Positions 62,892-64,000 of a stretch of 64,000 bases of DNA are shown here, piece by piece. The notes under the pieces were generated by a model. It saw only the letters and a list, made by a program, of their open reading frames with translations. It did no database searches and was not told the origin of the DNA. The position numbers and the translations under genes were made by a program. Within the stretch, counting starts at the first letter, position 1, and each line of letters opens with the position of its first letter. This DNA is from Aliishimia sp045106335 (GTDB lineage Bacteria > Pseudomonadota > Alphaproteobacteria > Rhodobacterales > Rhodobacteraceae): the NCBI GenBank assembly GCA_045106335.1, contig JBGCEM010000024.1, positions 62,001-126,000 on the forward strand, given 5' to 3'.

Positions 62892-63043
62892 GGGGATGCC
62901 TTTCGTATGTCTTGCCTTCATGTAGCAGATCGACGCCCAGAGGAAACCCAAGGGGCCTTAACAGGCTTTGCCAAAATCCGTTGCGGGTTGCGCAGTGTTC
63001 GCCTAACCTTGCCGCAAATTGTATGATTGCCGATAGGACCCGC

Positions 63044-64000
63044 ATGAAACGTATCGCGCTTAGCCTTTGTCTTGCTTTGGCCGCAGCACCCGTCTTTGCC
63101 CAGGACGCGACAGTGCAGACAAAACAATATGACGATGGTGGCATCTATGATGGCGGCTTTCGCGGCGGGCTGCAGCACGGGCAGGGCACGTATAAGCTGC
63201 CCAATGGCTACGAGTATTCCGGCGAATGGGTCGATGGTGAAATACGCGGTCAAGGTGTCGCGCGCTTCCCCGATGGTTCGGTCTATGAGGGTCAGTTCGA
63301 AAAGGGCAAGCCGCAAGGTGTGGGTAAAATCACGTTTGCCGATGGCGGGATCTATGAAGGCGAATGGACGGACGGTGCGATGACCGGACAGGGCATTGTG
63401 CTTTATGCCAATGGGGTGCGCTACGAGGGCGGATTTCGCAATGCAAAGCACCACGGCAAAGGCGTGCTGCAAAGTCCTGGTGGCTATGAATACAAGGGCG
63501 ATTGGGTGGATGGGGCCAAAGATGGTCGCGCGGTGATCACCTATCCCGATGGGGCCGTCTACGATGGTGAAGTCTCGCGTGGCGAGAGGGTCGGCATGGG
63601 CCGGTTGTTAATGTCGGATGGGCTGGCCTACGAGGGCACCTGGTCCAATGGGCAGATCGATGGCAGAGGTGTGCTGACGCAACCCAATGGCGATGTTTAT
63701 GAAGGCCAATTGTCGGCGGGCCAGCGGCAGGGCACAGGCAAAGTGACTTACGCCAATGGCGACATCTATGAGGGCGCTTTTGTCGATGATCGTCGCCATG
63801 GGACCGGAACATTCGTGGGCACGGACGGCTATGTCTATGAAGGCAATTGGGTCGCAGGCAAAATTGAAGGCGACGGCCAGGTGACATATCCCGACGGATC
63901 CATCTATGTAGGGCAATTCCGCGATGATTTGGCGCAAGGCACGGGCAAAATCACCTATCCTGACGGGTCTTCCTATGAGGGTGAGTGGGTCAGTGGCGTT
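63044..64000 (+). CDS. MORN-repeat exported protein (partial at window edge)
   Basis: Starts ATG 63044 with a signal peptide (MKRIALSLCLALAAAPVFA) and stays open for 319 codons to the window end. About 12 or 13 MORN repeats of 23 residues follow, each with YEGxW/F-x3-G-x2-GxGxxxYxxG (for example GSVYEGQFEKGKPQGVGK). MORN repeats bind lipids or act as scaffolds. Here they would be periplasmic. The real length is unknown. It is divergent from nadE with 152 bases between starts. Confidence 0.85.
   Translation, partial: MKRIALSLCLALAAAPVFAQDATVQTKQYDDGGIYDGGFRGGLQHGQGTYKLPNGYEYSGEWVDGEIRGQGVARFPDGSVYEGQFEKGKPQGVGKITFADGGIYEGEWTDGAMTGQGIVLYANGVRYEGGFRNAKHHGKGVLQSPGGYEYKGDWVDGAKDGRAVITYPDGAVYDGEVSRGERVGMGRLLMSDGLAYEGTWSNGQIDGRGVLTQPNGDVYEGQLSAGQRQGTGKVTYANGDIYEGAFVDDRRHGTGTFVGTDGYVYEGNWVAGKIEGDGQVTYPDGSIYVGQFRDDLAQGTGKITYPDGSSYEGEWVSGV

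Noticed and set aside
62918..63937. Several - strand frames opposite the MORN gene with their own periodic repeats
   Set aside because: Their periodicity is a mirror of the MORN repeats on the + strand.
63044..64000. CRISPR-like or tandem DNA repeat array at the right edge
   Set aside because: The repetition is at protein level (MORN) with varied codons, and there are no spacer-repeat units.

Overview
The window looks like a chromosome segment of a marine alphaproteobacterium, most likely Rhodobacterales (Roseobacter group). This is inferred from moderate GC, dense operons with 4-base ATGA overlaps, class I lysyl-tRNA synthetase, several TRAP and ABC uptake systems, a PreTA/RutR pyrimidine route and the tesA-ybbAP arrangement. 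No rRNA, tRNA, insertion sequence, phage gene or CRISPR array was seen. Functions were assigned by reading motifs, with no database search.

Layout. (1) 1-6794: a tight + strand operon with the tail of an FHA-like protein, a PP2C phosphatase, a degenerate P-loop GTPase, a large dynamin-like GTPase, a smaller Era/dynamin-type GTPase and two unrecognised proteins. This is the best candidate for an undescribed system. (2) 6791-15521: an SDR dehydrogenase and a GntR-like LacI repressor, divergent from two consecutive sugar-type ABC importers, with two GTTACGGGTAAC operators in the shared promoter region. (3) 15604-30831: an aromatic-acid catabolic island. A + strand group holds a crotonase, a feruloyl-CoA-synthase-like ligase, an amidohydrolase, a DUF3237 protein and a flavin hydroxylase; a TRAP transporter follows. 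A - strand operon holds a NicX-like ring-cleavage dioxygenase, an alpha/beta hydrolase, an acyl-CoA dehydrogenase and a CoA ligase. A VanA-like Rieske oxygenase and a rhodanese end the island. The crotonase and TRAP groups share a 17-base inverted-repeat motif.

(4) 30850-41565: mostly housekeeping and small genes: AhpD-like protein, DUF4864, lysK, TerB, dacB, nadD, DUF2059, ettA, a cold-shock gene with a long leader, and small membrane proteins. (5) 41631-52829: a reductive pyrimidine-degradation locus. PreT/PreA reduce uracil or thymine, dihydropyrimidinase opens the ring, and an N-carbamoyl-beta-alanine amidohydrolase finishes the route. An NMT1/THI5-type ABC importer probably supplies substrate. 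A RutR-type regulator sits at the centre and near-consensus RutR palindromes precede both operons. (6) 52899-64000: tesA divergent from ybbA-ybbP, an inositol-monophosphatase-family enzyme, a gamma-glutamylcyclotransferase-like protein, gltX, a Tat-exported metallo-beta-lactamase-fold protein, a membrane protein, nadE, and a MORN-repeat protein cut by the window edge.
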